From positions 1-50,631 of the forward strand of contig CAZQEZ010000011.1 of NCBI GenBank assembly GCA_964592475.1: a stretch of DNA of 50,631 nucleotides, in the 5' to 3' direction. Below the pieces are notes generated by a model. That model saw only the letters and a list, made by a program, of their open reading frames with translations. It searched no databases and was not told where the DNA came from. Below, in pieces: positions 16,975-25,512 of this stretch (position 1 is the first letter of the stretch; each line of letters opens with the position of its first letter). This stretch comes from CAZQEZ01 sp964592475. GTDB lineage: Bacteria; Bacteroidota; Bacteroidia; Cytophagales; Cyclobacteriaceae. The translations under genes were made by a program, and so were the position numbers.

Positions 16975-17006
16975 AGGCTACCATTGTTGAGTAGCCTATA
17001 TTTTTA
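16975..17006 (+). terminator. Terminator of the GSCFA-DUF255 operon
   Basis: Perfect 8-bp stem TAGGCTAC/GTAGCCTA (16975-16982 with 16992-16999), 9-nt loop, then TATTTTTAT on the plus strand. The T tail reaches the 3' end of the convergent DUF4861 gene. Confidence 0.7.
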
Positions 17007-18287
17007 TCGCCAGTTTAAAACCACCGGATTATCAATTTTCTTTATCTCTTTCTCCATAAAGTCTTCGAAAAAATCTCTTTTGATGAAGTCTTTGTTAGTT
17101 AATTCCCAGCCAGATAAGGTATAGTAATGAAAAGGTGCATTTGAAGTGTTATCGATGAATGCATTAAAGCTGGTAGATACACTCGGGCTTTCAGAACCTG
17201 ACTCTTCGCAACTCAAAAACCTATTGGCGGGCACTACCAGCGCCATTCCCAGCCAGTATTCATTGTCATAGGTTTGTTTATCATGCGTAGCAATTGGCAC
17301 CCATTCGCCTTTTGGCTTCGCGGGAAACATCGGCTGGCTGTTATTACTATTTACCAGACCTACTATTAAAGTATCCGGCGCGGTTTCCTCAAAAGCCACT
17401 TCTCCCTTAAAGCCATATTGTCCTGCCCATATAGTTATTTTGTTGGTAGCATTAAAGGTGCCATCACCTAGTTGCCAATCATTATATTCAATTTCAAAAA
17501 TTGATCTTACCGGACCTTCAACTATAAGTTTATAATTAGTTTGAGTCACGTTATTGGTGCTATCATTTAGAGTAACGCCAATACGCCTGGCTTCACCATT
17601 GTACCAGGCGCCAATACCCCCTAATCCTAAAGAATTACCTACACTAAGTACATCTCGACCCCAGTTATTAAGCACGTGATAATTATCAAATATTTCTCCT
17701 TCCTGAAGACCTACTTCATCAAGAACCATTGCATTGGATGTTTTCCCAAATAAATCCCGTGTATTTCTGCCGTCAAAATAATGGCGATAACCTACTAAAT
17801 CATTTTCCCAGGCAGGCCCGTCCATTTGGAAAATTTTATTATCACCACGAGGCAAATTTTCAGCAGGCAGTGAATATTCAGATACCGGCACAACTTCTCC
17901 TTTTTCATTTTTTACACCGAATCGAACATTGGTTCTATTTTCAAATGCAGGCAAAACAGATAATTCAGTAAATTTTATTGAGTATTGCATTGTATTATTA
18001 CCCGGAACATTAGCCACAAATGCTATTTCATCCCATTCACCATCCCCATCAATATCATCGTGCTGCTGAGGCAGCACGTTGTCTGCTGAATCATAGATAA
18101 CAGGGGATAATCCTTCAGGCCATGCAGTTGTATGGGACTTCAACGCTTCACGGGTAATTATTATAGGTTCATCAGCTCTATCGATCGAGGTTTCATTAGT
18201 TAAAGAAAACAACACATCCTCATTATTATCAGCTGGCATGCATGCATGTAAGACACCTATTAATATAAAAATGGATAATTTATTCAT
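17004..18287 (-). CDS. DUF4861 family lipoprotein
   Basis: 427 residues. A lipoprotein signal ends at Cys16 (VLHAC), so the protein is predicted to be membrane-anchored in the periplasm or at the cell surface. The body fits DUF4861: an early segment DIDGDGEWDEIAFVANV with EF-hand-like acidic spacing, GPAWENDLVGYRHYFDGRN near 155-173, and YHVLNNWGRDVLSVGNSLG near 205-225. DUF4861 proteins occur in Bacteroidota carbohydrate-degradation loci, and the fold resembles sugar-binding beta-sandwich enzymes, but I do not know an established reaction. It stands apart from the polysaccharide cluster at 29-41 kb. Its stop lies inside the T tail of the opposite-strand terminator. Confidence 0.75.
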   Translation of the reverse strand: MNKLSIFILIGVLHACMPADNNEDVLFSLTNETSIDRADEPIIITREALKSHTTAWPEGLSPVIYDSADNVLPQQHDDIDGDGEWDEIAFVANVPGNNTMQYSIKFTELSVLPAFENRTNVRFGVKNEKGEVVPVSEYSLPAENLPRGDNKIFQMDGPAWENDLVGYRHYFDGRNTRDLFGKTSNAMVLDEVGLQEGEIFDNYHVLNNWGRDVLSVGNSLGLGGIGAWYNGEARRIGVTLNDSTNNVTQTNYKLIVEGPVRSIFEIEYNDWQLGDGTFNATNKITIWAGQYGFKGEVAFEETAPDTLIVGLVNSNNSQPMFPAKPKGEWVPIATHDKQTYDNEYWLGMALVVPANRFLSCEESGSESPSVSTSFNAFIDNTSNAPFHYYTLSGWELTNKDFIKRDFFEDFMEKEIKKIDNPVVLNWR

Positions 18288-18461
18288 AGCAATTTAAATT
18301 AAATTTAATGCTTAAAATTAGTAATATTTTAACTACAGAAATATTATTTACTACTTTTTCTTTTTTGACAGATTGATAACACGTGTGTCTATTTTAAAAT
18401 AAAGCAAATTACTGCAAATACAACATTGATTACTTTTAAGCCAAAAAACAATCTGGCAAAG

Positions 18462-18760
18462 ATGAAAAAACTATATAGACTTTTATTGATCATCCCAATA
18501 TTAGCATGTATAAATGCTTGCAACAGCGCTTTAGACAAAATTGATAATAATACAAGAAAAAATGGAGCTGGGCAAGCAGAACCAGCGACCACGATGGGCA
18601 CAATATTTACGCCAAGTTTAATAAGGCGAGCAAATATACGATAGAAATCAGTGGTCGATCCAGCGGCTTCGCTATAGATCGAGTTACACTTTATCAGGAA
18701 GATGGAGAAGTATCTGATGATGACAATTCCTTGCCCCCATCCGTTATTAGTTGTCAATAG
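18462..18760 (+). pseudogene. Frameshifted small lipoprotein with carbohydrate-binding-like tail
   Basis: Two halves lie in different frames. From ATG 18462 there is a lipoprotein signal (MKKLYRLLLIIPILACINAC). From 18551, in the frame shifted by one, the sequence reads KWSWASRTSDHDG, then YTIEISGRSSGFAIDRVTLY, ending at TAG 18758-18760. The GRSxGFAIDRxxLY motif is characteristic of C-terminal modules of Bacteroidota surface and carbohydrate-active proteins. The switch falls at a run of six A (18557-18562). Seven A would fuse the halves into one 99-residue lipoprotein. So this is a gene broken by loss of one A, a site of slippage, or a sequencing error. The module is normally the tail of a much longer protein, so the gene is probably also internally deleted. 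Its end overlaps the convergent decarboxylase gene by 14 bases. Confidence 0.6.
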
Positions 18761-19988
18761 CCTCTTTAAGGTCATTGATAAAAGCCAGCAAGCTATCAAC
18801 TGAAACATGCTCCATTACTACTATTTTATACCAGGCTGGTTGCGTGTGATTATCAGGCACCAGCCCGTATTTTTCTACTAAAGCATTTGGAATTTGTGAA
18901 GCTTCCATGGTGAGAATATTTGAGTAAGAATTGCGATAATATTTAATACCTATTTGATCCAATTGCAGGGCAAGCCAACTTGTTCTTTTCAATAAAATCA
19001 TTATTTTTTCTTCCCAGCCAAATCGCCCATAAGTCATCAATATCATCCACACGGCTATTGCATTAGCACCCGACCTGCTTCCTATTAAAGTATAGTCTTC
19101 ACCCTCTACATAACTGGCTTCCTTTGTATTAGTATATTGGATCATGCCTTTTTCTACCAAAAATATACCAGTACCATATGGTGCTTGTACCATCTTATGG
19201 GCATCAAGAGTAACAGAAGTGATTTTAGGATTGGAGAAATCGAGTTTATCATTGGCATCGGTGAAAGGATAAAAAAATCCGCCATAAGCACCATCTACAT
19301 GAATTTTGTAAAATGCCCCGGCATCTTCAAGAGCATCTATGTAAGTACTCACCGGATCAACAGATCCAAACATGGTAGTCATCATATTAGCTATTACAAT
19401 GAAGTAATTTGTTCCTTGTGCTTGCTTTTCGGCTATCATCTTTTTCAAATGTGCACTTTCAATTACCCTGTTGTGATGATTTACTGCTATTTTTACCATC
19501 GGCACCTGCAATACATTAGAGGCCTTATCAATCGAATAATGTTTATCTTGACTACATAGAATAGCAATATTCTCATTTTTTATTTTATACTCCTGTTTAA
19601 AAAAGTTGCGGTACACCCAAATGGCCTGCAAATTAGCCTCTGTGCCGCCACTCGCTACATAGCCATCGTATTGAGAGGCTAATGCACCATTAAGAATTTT
19701 GGTTGCGCACAATTGAATTAGTTCTCGCTCAATCTCCTGGGTACCCTTAAAAAAACTTTCGGACTTGTCTAGCGTATGACAACCGATATGATTGGGATTA
19801 TGAATCAGGGAAGTTAAAAAAGGCGCATCTTGTAAAAATGGGGCATCCTGATAAAAAACCTCATGGTCGAGATGAGATGCAGGTACGCCAATTACTTTCG
19901 AGTCATAAAAATTAGAGTTTTTATCAAGGGCTGCAAATATTCTCTTTTTAATAGCCTCTTTGCTCATTTTTTCCCAATAATTCTGCAT
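18747..19988 (-). CDS. Group II pyridoxal-phosphate-dependent decarboxylase
   Basis: 413 residues. PLP enzyme of the histidine/glutamate/tyrosine decarboxylase-like group, expected to decarboxylate an amino acid in the cytoplasm; the substrate cannot be read from sequence. Visible: SGGTEANL (113-120) for phosphate binding, the stacking-type His149-150 region (QDKHYSIDKAS), HVDGAYGG with Asp232 that pairs with the PLP ring nitrogen, and the Schiff-base Lys265 in LDAHKMVQAPYGTG. The N-terminus has QDAPFL twice in tandem (47-58). Monocistronic, with a good TAAATTTG promoter element 16 bases upstream of the ATG. Its 3' end overlaps the broken lipoprotein gene on the other strand. Confidence 0.85.
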   Translation of the reverse strand: MQNYWEKMSKEAIKKRIFAALDKNSNFYDSKVIGVPASHLDHEVFYQDAPFLQDAPFLTSLIHNPNHIGCHTLDKSESFFKGTQEIERELIQLCATKILNGALASQYDGYVASGGTEANLQAIWVYRNFFKQEYKIKNENIAILCSQDKHYSIDKASNVLQVPMVKIAVNHHNRVIESAHLKKMIAEKQAQGTNYFIVIANMMTTMFGSVDPVSTYIDALEDAGAFYKIHVDGAYGGFFYPFTDANDKLDFSNPKITSVTLDAHKMVQAPYGTGIFLVEKGMIQYTNTKEASYVEGEDYTLIGSRSGANAIAVWMILMTYGRFGWEEKIMILLKRTSWLALQLDQIGIKYYRNSYSNILTMEASQIPNALVEKYGLVPDNHTQPAWYKIVVMEHVSVDSLLAFINDLKEAIDN

Positions 19989-20004
19989 TATTTCTTGTTT
20001 TTGG

Positions 20005-20012
20005 CAAATTTA
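20005..20012 (-). promoter_or_regulatory. -7 element for the PLP decarboxylase gene
   Basis: The minus strand reads TAAATTTG (TAnnTTTG) with TTTAG 17 bases upstream. The predicted 5' UTR is about 10-12 nt. Confidence 0.5.
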
Positions 20013-20149
20013 TTAATATTTTCCTTCAACTAAAGACTTTGGCTCCATACATTTTGTTAAATAAAAAAAACGTGAAATAAAACCTGTTGGATAACAGTAT
20101 AGTGTACATCGTGTTAAGGATATACTTTTTTGAACTAAAATTTTTTATT

Positions 20150-20485
20150 ATGACTGATACAACAGTAAAAAAGATTGACGTAAAACATTCACCAAAAGGT
20201 GACGAAGGACAAAAATATTTAGCTTCTGGCAAATCAGTAGCCATGAGATACTGGGAAAACGAGCCTCCTGGTGAAGAAAAGCCATCTAATAAGAGACCTT
20301 ACGAATCGGTTGGTTTTGTATTAAAAGGAAAAGCGGAACTAGTGGTAGAAGGTCAAAAGGTGTTATTAGAAAAAGGCAATTCCTATCTGGTGCCTGAAGA
20401 TGCCAATCATAGCTATAAAATTTTAGAAACTTTTTCGGCAGTAGAAGCTACATCACCTCCTGCTCAAGTCCATGGCAGAAAATAA
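20150..20485 (+). CDS. Cupin-domain protein
   Basis: 111 residues from ATG 20150; the longer frame back to TTG 20087 is AT-rich and non-family. A single small beta-barrel cupin: YESVGFVLKGKAELVVEGQ forms the first conserved strand pair and EKGNSYLVPEDANHSYKI the second, with the metal-ligand-type His near the end. The first motif lacks the usual HxH (it reads ESVGFVLKG), so metal binding is uncertain. Cytoplasmic, function unknown. Followed directly by a terminator, so expressed alone. Confidence 0.8.
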   Translation: MTDTTVKKIDVKHSPKGDEGQKYLASGKSVAMRYWENEPPGEEKPSNKRPYESVGFVLKGKAELVVEGQKVLLEKGNSYLVPEDANHSYKILETFSAVEATSPPAQVHGRK

Positions 20486-20487
20486 AT

Positions 20488-20515
20488 AATGTCGGGGTAT
20501 TTTACCCTGACATTT
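20488..20515 (+). terminator. Terminator of the cupin gene
   Basis: A 12-bp stem AATGTCGGGGTA/TACCCTGACATT with one G-U wobble and a 3-4-nt loop, followed by T-rich sequence. It starts two bases after the stop codon. Confidence 0.65.
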
Positions 20516-20713
20516 CTAAATATTACATGAAAATTCTTTGTATGAGTATAAATATTCAAATAAATTGATTTTTTTTTAAATAAACCTTACAATTGATTCT
20601 ATTTATTCATTTAATTTGTCCTTAAATGATAAATAACTGAAGCTAAAATAATTATCAGTTTGAAGACAAGAACGCTTTTGAAAAAGAGTCATCACAAAGA
20701 GTTATTTACTTAT

Positions 20714-22603
20714 ATGACCTTAGATGGCAACTTTTCATATGTAATTGAAAAACCAGCTTCTAACATTGTATATTTTCATGCCCTTGGAATATTAGATCGT
20801 TTATCTTTTCGCAATCTATGCAAAAGGATTTTTATAGAAAGAACAAGCGACAATAATAGCCAATTTTTTATAATTGCTAATGTAGAAAACCTCAAAAGCA
20901 TTAACCAAAATGCTATAGAATCTTTAATAAGTTTATTACATTGGTCAGACAGGTATGCTCTTTTCAATCTTACCTTAATTGGTAACAACAAGCATGTTAC
21001 AACTATTGAAAACCTTTCTTTACAAAAAATATCCATTTCCTATACATCGACTGTTGAGGAGGCTTTAGAAAGTATAAATGCCATAAGCAATAAAAATTAT
21101 TCCTTAGACGTAAGCAAGGTCACCTCCGGATTATTCAGTAAAAAAAATATTTTAAGCCTTTCAGAATCAGCCAATTATAGCTCATTAATTGATCATACAC
21201 AAGACATAATTTGCTTAATAGACCAGGAATATAAAATTCAAATTACCAACGCGGCTTTTGATGATTTTCTCACCCAAAATTTTGGGATTTCTATTTCCAT
21301 TGGCGAAAATTTTATGGATATTCTCCGTACTATAAACATAAAAAATGGTGAAGATTTTTTCGCGAAAGTAATTGATGGTCAGCGGTTTAACTTTACTTAT
21401 ATTCTTCCTAAAGATGAAGGAAATGCCTATTTTGAAGTTTCATTAAATCCGGTGTTTGGCCAAAGCTCAGAAATTAATGGTATTTCTTTTTTCATGCATG
21501 ACATTTCTAAACTTAAGCGTACAGAGGAATCATTAAAAAGGAGCCAGCAGTTAATGGCTTCTATCAATACCAATATAAAAGAAGGGATCTATCGAAGTAA
21601 TGAAGATACTCAAATAATATATGTAAACCCGGCTTTTGTAGAAATGTTTGGCTATAACTCTGAAGAAGAACTATTAAACACGCCATTTTCCAATTTATAT
21701 AAAGATGCTTCTGAGCGCAACAGGTTAATTTCTTACATAAAAAAACATGACAAACTATCTAACCGGGAGGTAAAATTTAAAAGAAAAGATGGTTCCATCT
21801 TTTGGGGTTTAATTACAAGTATGCGCACTCAGGATGAATCAGGCCAGGAATATTATGATGGTGCTATAAGAAATATTACAAAAATAAAAGACGCTGAAGA
21901 TAAATTAAAAAAACAAAACCTAGAATTAAAAAAAGTAAATCGCGAACTGGACCGGTTTGTGTATAGTGCATCACATGATCTTAGAGCTCCACTCTCCTCT
22001 ATTTTAGGTTTGATTGGTGTTACCCGTTTGGAAAATGACCAACAAGCAAGAGATTATTGCCTGCAATTGATGGAAAAAAGCGTACACAAACTCGATAGTT
22101 TCATCAAAGACATTATCAATTACAGCCGAAACAAACGATTGCTAATTGGACGCGACCCAATCAATTTTAAACCATTATTGGAAAATATTTTTACTGACTT
22201 ACAGTACATTAAAAAAAGTACTCGCGTTGAAAAAATTATTGAGGTAAATAATGATGAGCTTTTTGTCACAGACGAAAGAAGGTTAAAAATTGTTCTTTTC
22301 AATTTGATCAGTAATTCCATTATATATTCAGCTACCATAAGGGAACCCTTGCTAAAAGTAGAAGTAAATGTAAAAAACGGCAAAGCAACTATAGTTGTAA
22401 GTGATAACGGCCAGGGGATAGGAGAAGAACATCTGGATCGAGTGTTCGAAATGTTTTACCGGGCTTCCGAAGAGCAGGCTGGCTCAGGTTTAGGTCTTTA
22501 CATCGCAAAAGAAACTATTGAGCAGCTCAACGGCACAATTGAAATAACTTCCGCGGCAGGAACAGGCACCATAGCAACTGTTACGCTACCCTCCTTAAAT
22601 TAG
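20714..22603 (+). CDS. Soluble PAS-domain sensor histidine kinase
   Basis: About 629 residues from ATG 20714; a TTG at 20660 would add 18 residues (numbers below count from that TTG). There is no membrane segment, so it senses an internal signal. Residues 1-145 form an unassigned alpha/beta domain resembling STAS-type folds (IVYFHALGILDRLSFRNLC). Two PAS domains follow (about 175-285 and 295-405; QIIYVNPAFVEMFGY is typical), then a short coiled coil, HisKA with H-box SASHDLRAPLSS (His439), and an HATPase with N box NLISNSIIYS, G1 DNGQGIG and G2 GSGLGLYIAKE. No response regulator or other partner gene is adjacent, so the target is unknown. Such orphan kinases are common in Bacteroidota. Confidence 0.88.
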   Translation: MTLDGNFSYVIEKPASNIVYFHALGILDRLSFRNLCKRIFIERTSDNNSQFFIIANVENLKSINQNAIESLISLLHWSDRYALFNLTLIGNNKHVTTIENLSLQKISISYTSTVEEALESINAISNKNYSLDVSKVTSGLFSKKNILSLSESANYSSLIDHTQDIICLIDQEYKIQITNAAFDDFLTQNFGISISIGENFMDILRTINIKNGEDFFAKVIDGQRFNFTYILPKDEGNAYFEVSLNPVFGQSSEINGISFFMHDISKLKRTEESLKRSQQLMASINTNIKEGIYRSNEDTQIIYVNPAFVEMFGYNSEEELLNTPFSNLYKDASERNRLISYIKKHDKLSNREVKFKRKDGSIFWGLITSMRTQDESGQEYYDGAIRNITKIKDAEDKLKKQNLELKKVNRELDRFVYSASHDLRAPLSSILGLIGVTRLENDQQARDYCLQLMEKSVHKLDSFIKDIINYSRNKRLLIGRDPINFKPLLENIFTDLQYIKKSTRVEKIIEVNNDELFVTDERRLKIVLFNLISNSIIYSATIREPLLKVEVNVKNGKATIVVSDNGQGIGEEHLDRVFEMFYRASEEQAGSGLGLYIAKETIEQLNGTIEITSAAGTGTIATVTLPSLN

Positions 22604-22679
22604 CAAATCATTAATCATTTCGCACTATTGAACATAAGGTGGGTCTTCTTGTTAAATTTTTTAGAGACAAAAATTAAAA

Positions 22680-22689
22680 AGGAGATAAT
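22680..22689 (+). promoter_or_regulatory. Unusually strong Shine-Dalgarno site of the PRC-barrel gene
   Basis: The sequence just before ATG 22690 contains AAAAAGGAGA, close to a perfect anti-16S complement. Almost all other starts in this window lack such a site, as is normal in Bacteroidota. Confidence 0.6.
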
Positions 22690-23217
22690 ATGAATACTGA
22701 AAATAACAATAACAACTTAACAAAATTAAGCAACCTGGAAAAAAAAGATGCTGATATCTATCGGCCTGATTATTTGAACTATCCTGTACTCGGAAAAAAT
22801 AGCTTCAAAATAGGAAGAGTCACTGATCTACTTGTGGATGATGAGGAAGCCAGGGTAAGGTATCTGGATATAGAAGTTGAAGGCGAAGAGAGCAATCATA
22901 TGTTATTGCCAGTAGGCTTGGCACATCTTGATAAAGAACAAAAATATGTGTATACTGACGATATAACCAAAAACGAATTAGATAAAATGCCTCGCTATAG
23001 TGGGGATAATGTAACACGTGATTATGAAAATCAATTAAGATCAAGTCTTACCTTTTCAAAGCAATTATCACCTGAAGAAATGGAGAGTGATTTTTATAAC
23101 AACCACCATTTCAATGAACACAGCCTTTTTGGAATTAGAAATTCTAGAAGAAGTCAATACATCAGAAAAGGCGATAATGAAAAAATGAATTGGGATAGAG
23201 GATTAGGTCGTGATTAA
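22690..23217 (+). CDS. PRC-barrel domain protein
   Basis: 175 residues, soluble. After an Asn-rich N-terminus, residues 30-100 form a PRC-barrel: YPVLGKNSFKIGRVTDLLVDDEEARVRYLDIE followed by HMLLPVGLAHLD and YVYTDDI, the strand pattern of the family (photosynthetic reaction centre H subunit and RimM-type barrels). The C-terminal 75 residues are charged and rich in Arg, Asn and Tyr without a known domain. Related proteins in Bacteroidota are often stress-induced and appear with YsnF-like or CsbD genes; that cannot be seen here. It is preceded by a strong ribosome-binding site and followed by a strong terminator, suggesting high expression. Confidence 0.8.
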   Translation: MNTENNNNNLTKLSNLEKKDADIYRPDYLNYPVLGKNSFKIGRVTDLLVDDEEARVRYLDIEVEGEESNHMLLPVGLAHLDKEQKYVYTDDITKNELDKMPRYSGDNVTRDYENQLRSSLTFSKQLSPEEMESDFYNNHHFNEHSLFGIRNSRRSQYIRKGDNEKMNWDRGLGRD

Positions 23218-23241
23218 AAATGAACCTTAATCAAAAAAATT

Positions 23242-23268
23242 AAACCGGCAATAAAGCCGGTTTTTTTT
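23242..23268 (+). terminator. Strong terminator of the PRC-barrel gene
   Basis: Perfect 8-bp stem AAACCGGC/GCCGGTTT with a 6-nt loop and a run of eight T. Confidence 0.88.
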
Positions 23269-23278
23269 AAGTATTACT

Positions 23279-23635
23279 TTATTTGAGTTTTTCTATTGTA
23301 ACTTTTGCTTTATTGCAAATACCTCCGATAGGAGGATTGAATTTTGAAACAGCTACTTTTACTTTATCAACGCCAGGATAACTTGTAAAAATTTGTTCTA
23401 TAATACGGTTTGCAACGTGTTCTAGCAGCTTACCAGGCTTTTTCATCTCCTTTTTTGCTATTTTATAAAGCAGCTCGTAATTTACAGTATCACTCAAATT
23501 GTCGTTATCCGCAGCTTGTTCTATGTTTGATTCTACTTCAATATCTACAGAGTATTTATTCCCTACTTTTTGCTCTTCGCTGTAAAAACCGTGATAAGCA
23601 AAAAATTCAATACCTTCTAATGCTATTATTCCCAT
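23279..23635 (-). CDS. folB: Dihydroneopterin aldolase
   Basis: 118 residues, the usual length. It converts 7,8-dihydroneopterin to 6-hydroxymethyl-7,8-dihydropterin in folate synthesis. Signatures: LEGIEFFAYHGFYSEEQ near residues 6-22, the VNYELLYKIAKKEM segment, LLEHVANRIIEQI with the conserved His and Glu near 70-76, and VKVAVSKFNPPIGG with the catalytic-type Lys near 98. Last gene of a tight minus-strand operon: it starts one base after the divIVA-like stop codon, so translation is probably coupled. Confidence 0.95.
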   Translation of the reverse strand: MGIIALEGIEFFAYHGFYSEEQKVGNKYSVDIEVESNIEQAADNDNLSDTVNYELLYKIAKKEMKKPGKLLEHVANRIIEQIFTSYPGVDKVKVAVSKFNPPIGGICNKAKVTIEKLK

Positions 23636-23636
23636 A

Positions 23637-24365
23637 TCATTTTATTTCATCAAAAAATGATTTACCCTTATCATTATTCCCTTCCGGGTTTTTTTTGTCC
23701 ACATGACTTTGCTTTTGCATCTGATCCCTATTTTGATTTTTTTGCGATGATTGATCAGCATTATTTCTATCTTTTTGGAAGGAAGATTTATGTTCAACAG
23801 AACGAGCATAGTTGCGAGCCCTTGATAGGTGAGCTTCCACATCAAATCTATTAGATTCTTTAAAACGATCAATCTTGTCTTGAGTATCGGAGGTCAGGTT
23901 TTTAAGCTCAAGCAATAAATCTTCTTTCATGTTTTCCAAGCGCTTGTAATCATTACGCAACTCTTTCAGACCATCCAGCATTTCTTCAATTAGTTCATTA
24001 CGGGTCTTTTCAGCCTCTTCAATTATATATTGCGATTTATTTTTTGCATCCTGCATTATTTTTTCAGCCTTCATATGGCTTTCTTTCACCTGCAATTCTG
24101 CACTTTTATGCGCTTGTTCTATTAAGTTGGCTCCGGTATCCTCTGCAGTCTTTAAAGTTTTGTAAAGAGAGCTTTCAACTTGTCTCAATTTTTCCACTTC
24201 TTTTTCAGAAGAGTCATGTTTTATTTTAATTTCCTTGTATTCATCAATGGTCCTTTCCCATTCATGTGATAAAGTATTTAAAAAAGCATTTACTTCGTCT
24301 TTATCATATCCTCTAAAGACTTTTTCAAAGCTCTTCTGTCTAATTTCGAGTGGTGTTATTTTCAT
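23637..24365 (-). CDS. DivIVA-domain coiled-coil protein
   Basis: 242 residues. The N-terminal DivIVA/GpsB domain (1-60) has the conserved ITPLEIRQKSFEKVFRGYD and the DEVNAFL helix, with the exposed loop that inserts into membranes in DivIVA. A long coiled coil follows (about 40-175), then a disordered Gln/Asn/Lys-rich tail. DivIVA proteins mark curved membranes and recruit division or growth factors in Gram-positives; in Bacteroidota their role is poorly defined. It overlaps the upstream WD40 gene by 26 bases and is separated from folB by one base, so all three are one operon. Confidence 0.88.
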   Translation of the reverse strand: MKITPLEIRQKSFEKVFRGYDKDEVNAFLNTLSHEWERTIDEYKEIKIKHDSSEKEVEKLRQVESSLYKTLKTAEDTGANLIEQAHKSAELQVKESHMKAEKIMQDAKNKSQYIIEEAEKTRNELIEEMLDGLKELRNDYKRLENMKEDLLLELKNLTSDTQDKIDRFKESNRFDVEAHLSRARNYARSVEHKSSFQKDRNNADQSSQKNQNRDQMQKQSHVDKKNPEGNNDKGKSFFDEIK

Positions 24366-25281
24366 GATTGTTAAAATTTAAATCCCAAATTGAGATAGTG
24401 CGGTCATCACTGCAAGAAACCAACCGATTGTGATATTGGCTCCAATACAACTTGTTAACCGAAGTGCCATGACCAGCATGCCTGGCCTTGTCTATTACCT
24501 TCAAGAGTTTTAATTGTTCGGCATCCCATATCTTTATTGACTTATCCATACTACAGGATACAAAATAATCACCTTGAGGACTAAAATAAACATTATTGAT
24601 TGCATACATGTGAGCCACAATCGATTCTGTCATTTCATAATTTTTGTTTACATCCCAAAATTTAAGGTGTGCATCCCTACTACCACTAACCAGCAAATTG
24701 TTGTTCGGAAAATACTTTAATGTAAAAACCGATTTCTTATGTGCTTCAAATTCATATTTTATGGCATACGTATTTATGTCATATATTCTAATAAAATTAT
24801 CACTAAAGCCCACGGCAAATTCTTCATGCTGGTGATTTACAGCAATTGTGCGGGCACTTTTGCTAGAAGCTTCAATTTGCTTTAAAATTGTTTTTTTATA
24901 AAAATCTACAATTGTAATTACTCCATCTGCGGAAGCAATTATTAACTTATCTTTATGAGACTGGATATCAAAATATGCTGCTTCAGATATTTTCAAGGAG
25001 CTTTTTTCTTTTTTTTCCACCGGATCTATCCAATGAATTCCGGCATAATTTTGCCCAATTACTAACGTGTTGGTCGGTTGATAATGATGTATTGCATAAA
25101 CAGAAGAAGGTACTTTGGCAACCAATTTGCCTGTTTCCGGATCTTTCATATCCCATGCCACTACCATACCATCGCCGGCACCCGAATAAAAAATATCATT
25201 TTCAGCAGCTGTTTCTAAAGTATATACGCAATCTTTATGACCGGTTAAAGTACTTAGTTTATTTACTGTAATTTTTTCCAT
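24340..25281 (-). CDS. WD40 repeat beta-propeller protein
   Basis: 313 residues from ATG 25281; a TTG at 25320 lies too far upstream to be preferred. No signal peptide, so a cytoplasmic scaffold. About six to seven WD repeats cover the whole protein, with repeat ends such as GMVVAWD, GVITIVDF, NFIRIYD, AHLKFWD, KSIKIWD and RTISIWDL, enough for a closed 7-bladed propeller. WD40 proteins mediate protein-protein interactions and have no catalysis. First gene of the WD40-divIVA-folB operon; the overlap with divIVA (26 bases) and the non-enzymatic nature of both suggest that the two proteins work together, possibly at the cell envelope or septum (inference). Confidence 0.88.
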   Translation of the reverse strand: MEKITVNKLSTLTGHKDCVYTLETAAENDIFYSGAGDGMVVAWDMKDPETGKLVAKVPSSVYAIHHYQPTNTLVIGQNYAGIHWIDPVEKKEKSSLKISEAAYFDIQSHKDKLIIASADGVITIVDFYKKTILKQIEASSKSARTIAVNHQHEEFAVGFSDNFIRIYDINTYAIKYEFEAHKKSVFTLKYFPNNNLLVSGSRDAHLKFWDVNKNYEMTESIVAHMYAINNVYFSPQGDYFVSCSMDKSIKIWDAEQLKLLKVIDKARHAGHGTSVNKLYWSQYHNRLVSCSDDRTISIWDLNFNNHENNTTRN

Positions 25282-25484
25282 AAAATTAGAACCGGCTGCA
25301 TTTGCCAAATTAAATATCAAAACCCTGTATATAAATAACGATTAGCAAATCGAAACCGGTCGGTTTTTACTCAATTTTTCAAAAATATGCAATCAAAGAT
25401 AATAAATAATGATCTACTCTAAGAATAACCCCGAAAAATATGTTAAGTTTTTAGCATTAACTTTAGCCATTAATTAAATTGAGC

Positions 25485-25492
25485 TATTTTTG
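25485..25492 (+). promoter_or_regulatory. -7 element for the phosphopantetheinyl transferase gene
   Basis: TATTTTTG (TAnnTTTG) with TTTAG 18 bases upstream (25462-25466). The predicted 5' UTR is about 15 nt and includes AAAAAGGGG, a weak ribosome-binding site, before ATG 25513. Confidence 0.5.
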
Positions 25493-25512
25493 CCATAAAA
25501 AGGGGTTGTTTA

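Noticed and set aside
18389..18808. 139-codon minus-strand frame
   Set aside because: It covers the broken lipoprotein gene and the end of the decarboxylase gene in another frame; the GRSxGFAIDR signal on the plus strand explains the region better.
19815..19850. Tandem QDAPFL duplication in the PLP decarboxylase
   Set aside because: The two 18-base units differ only by synonymous changes, but similar doubled motifs may be normal in this family, so I cannot call it a new duplication.
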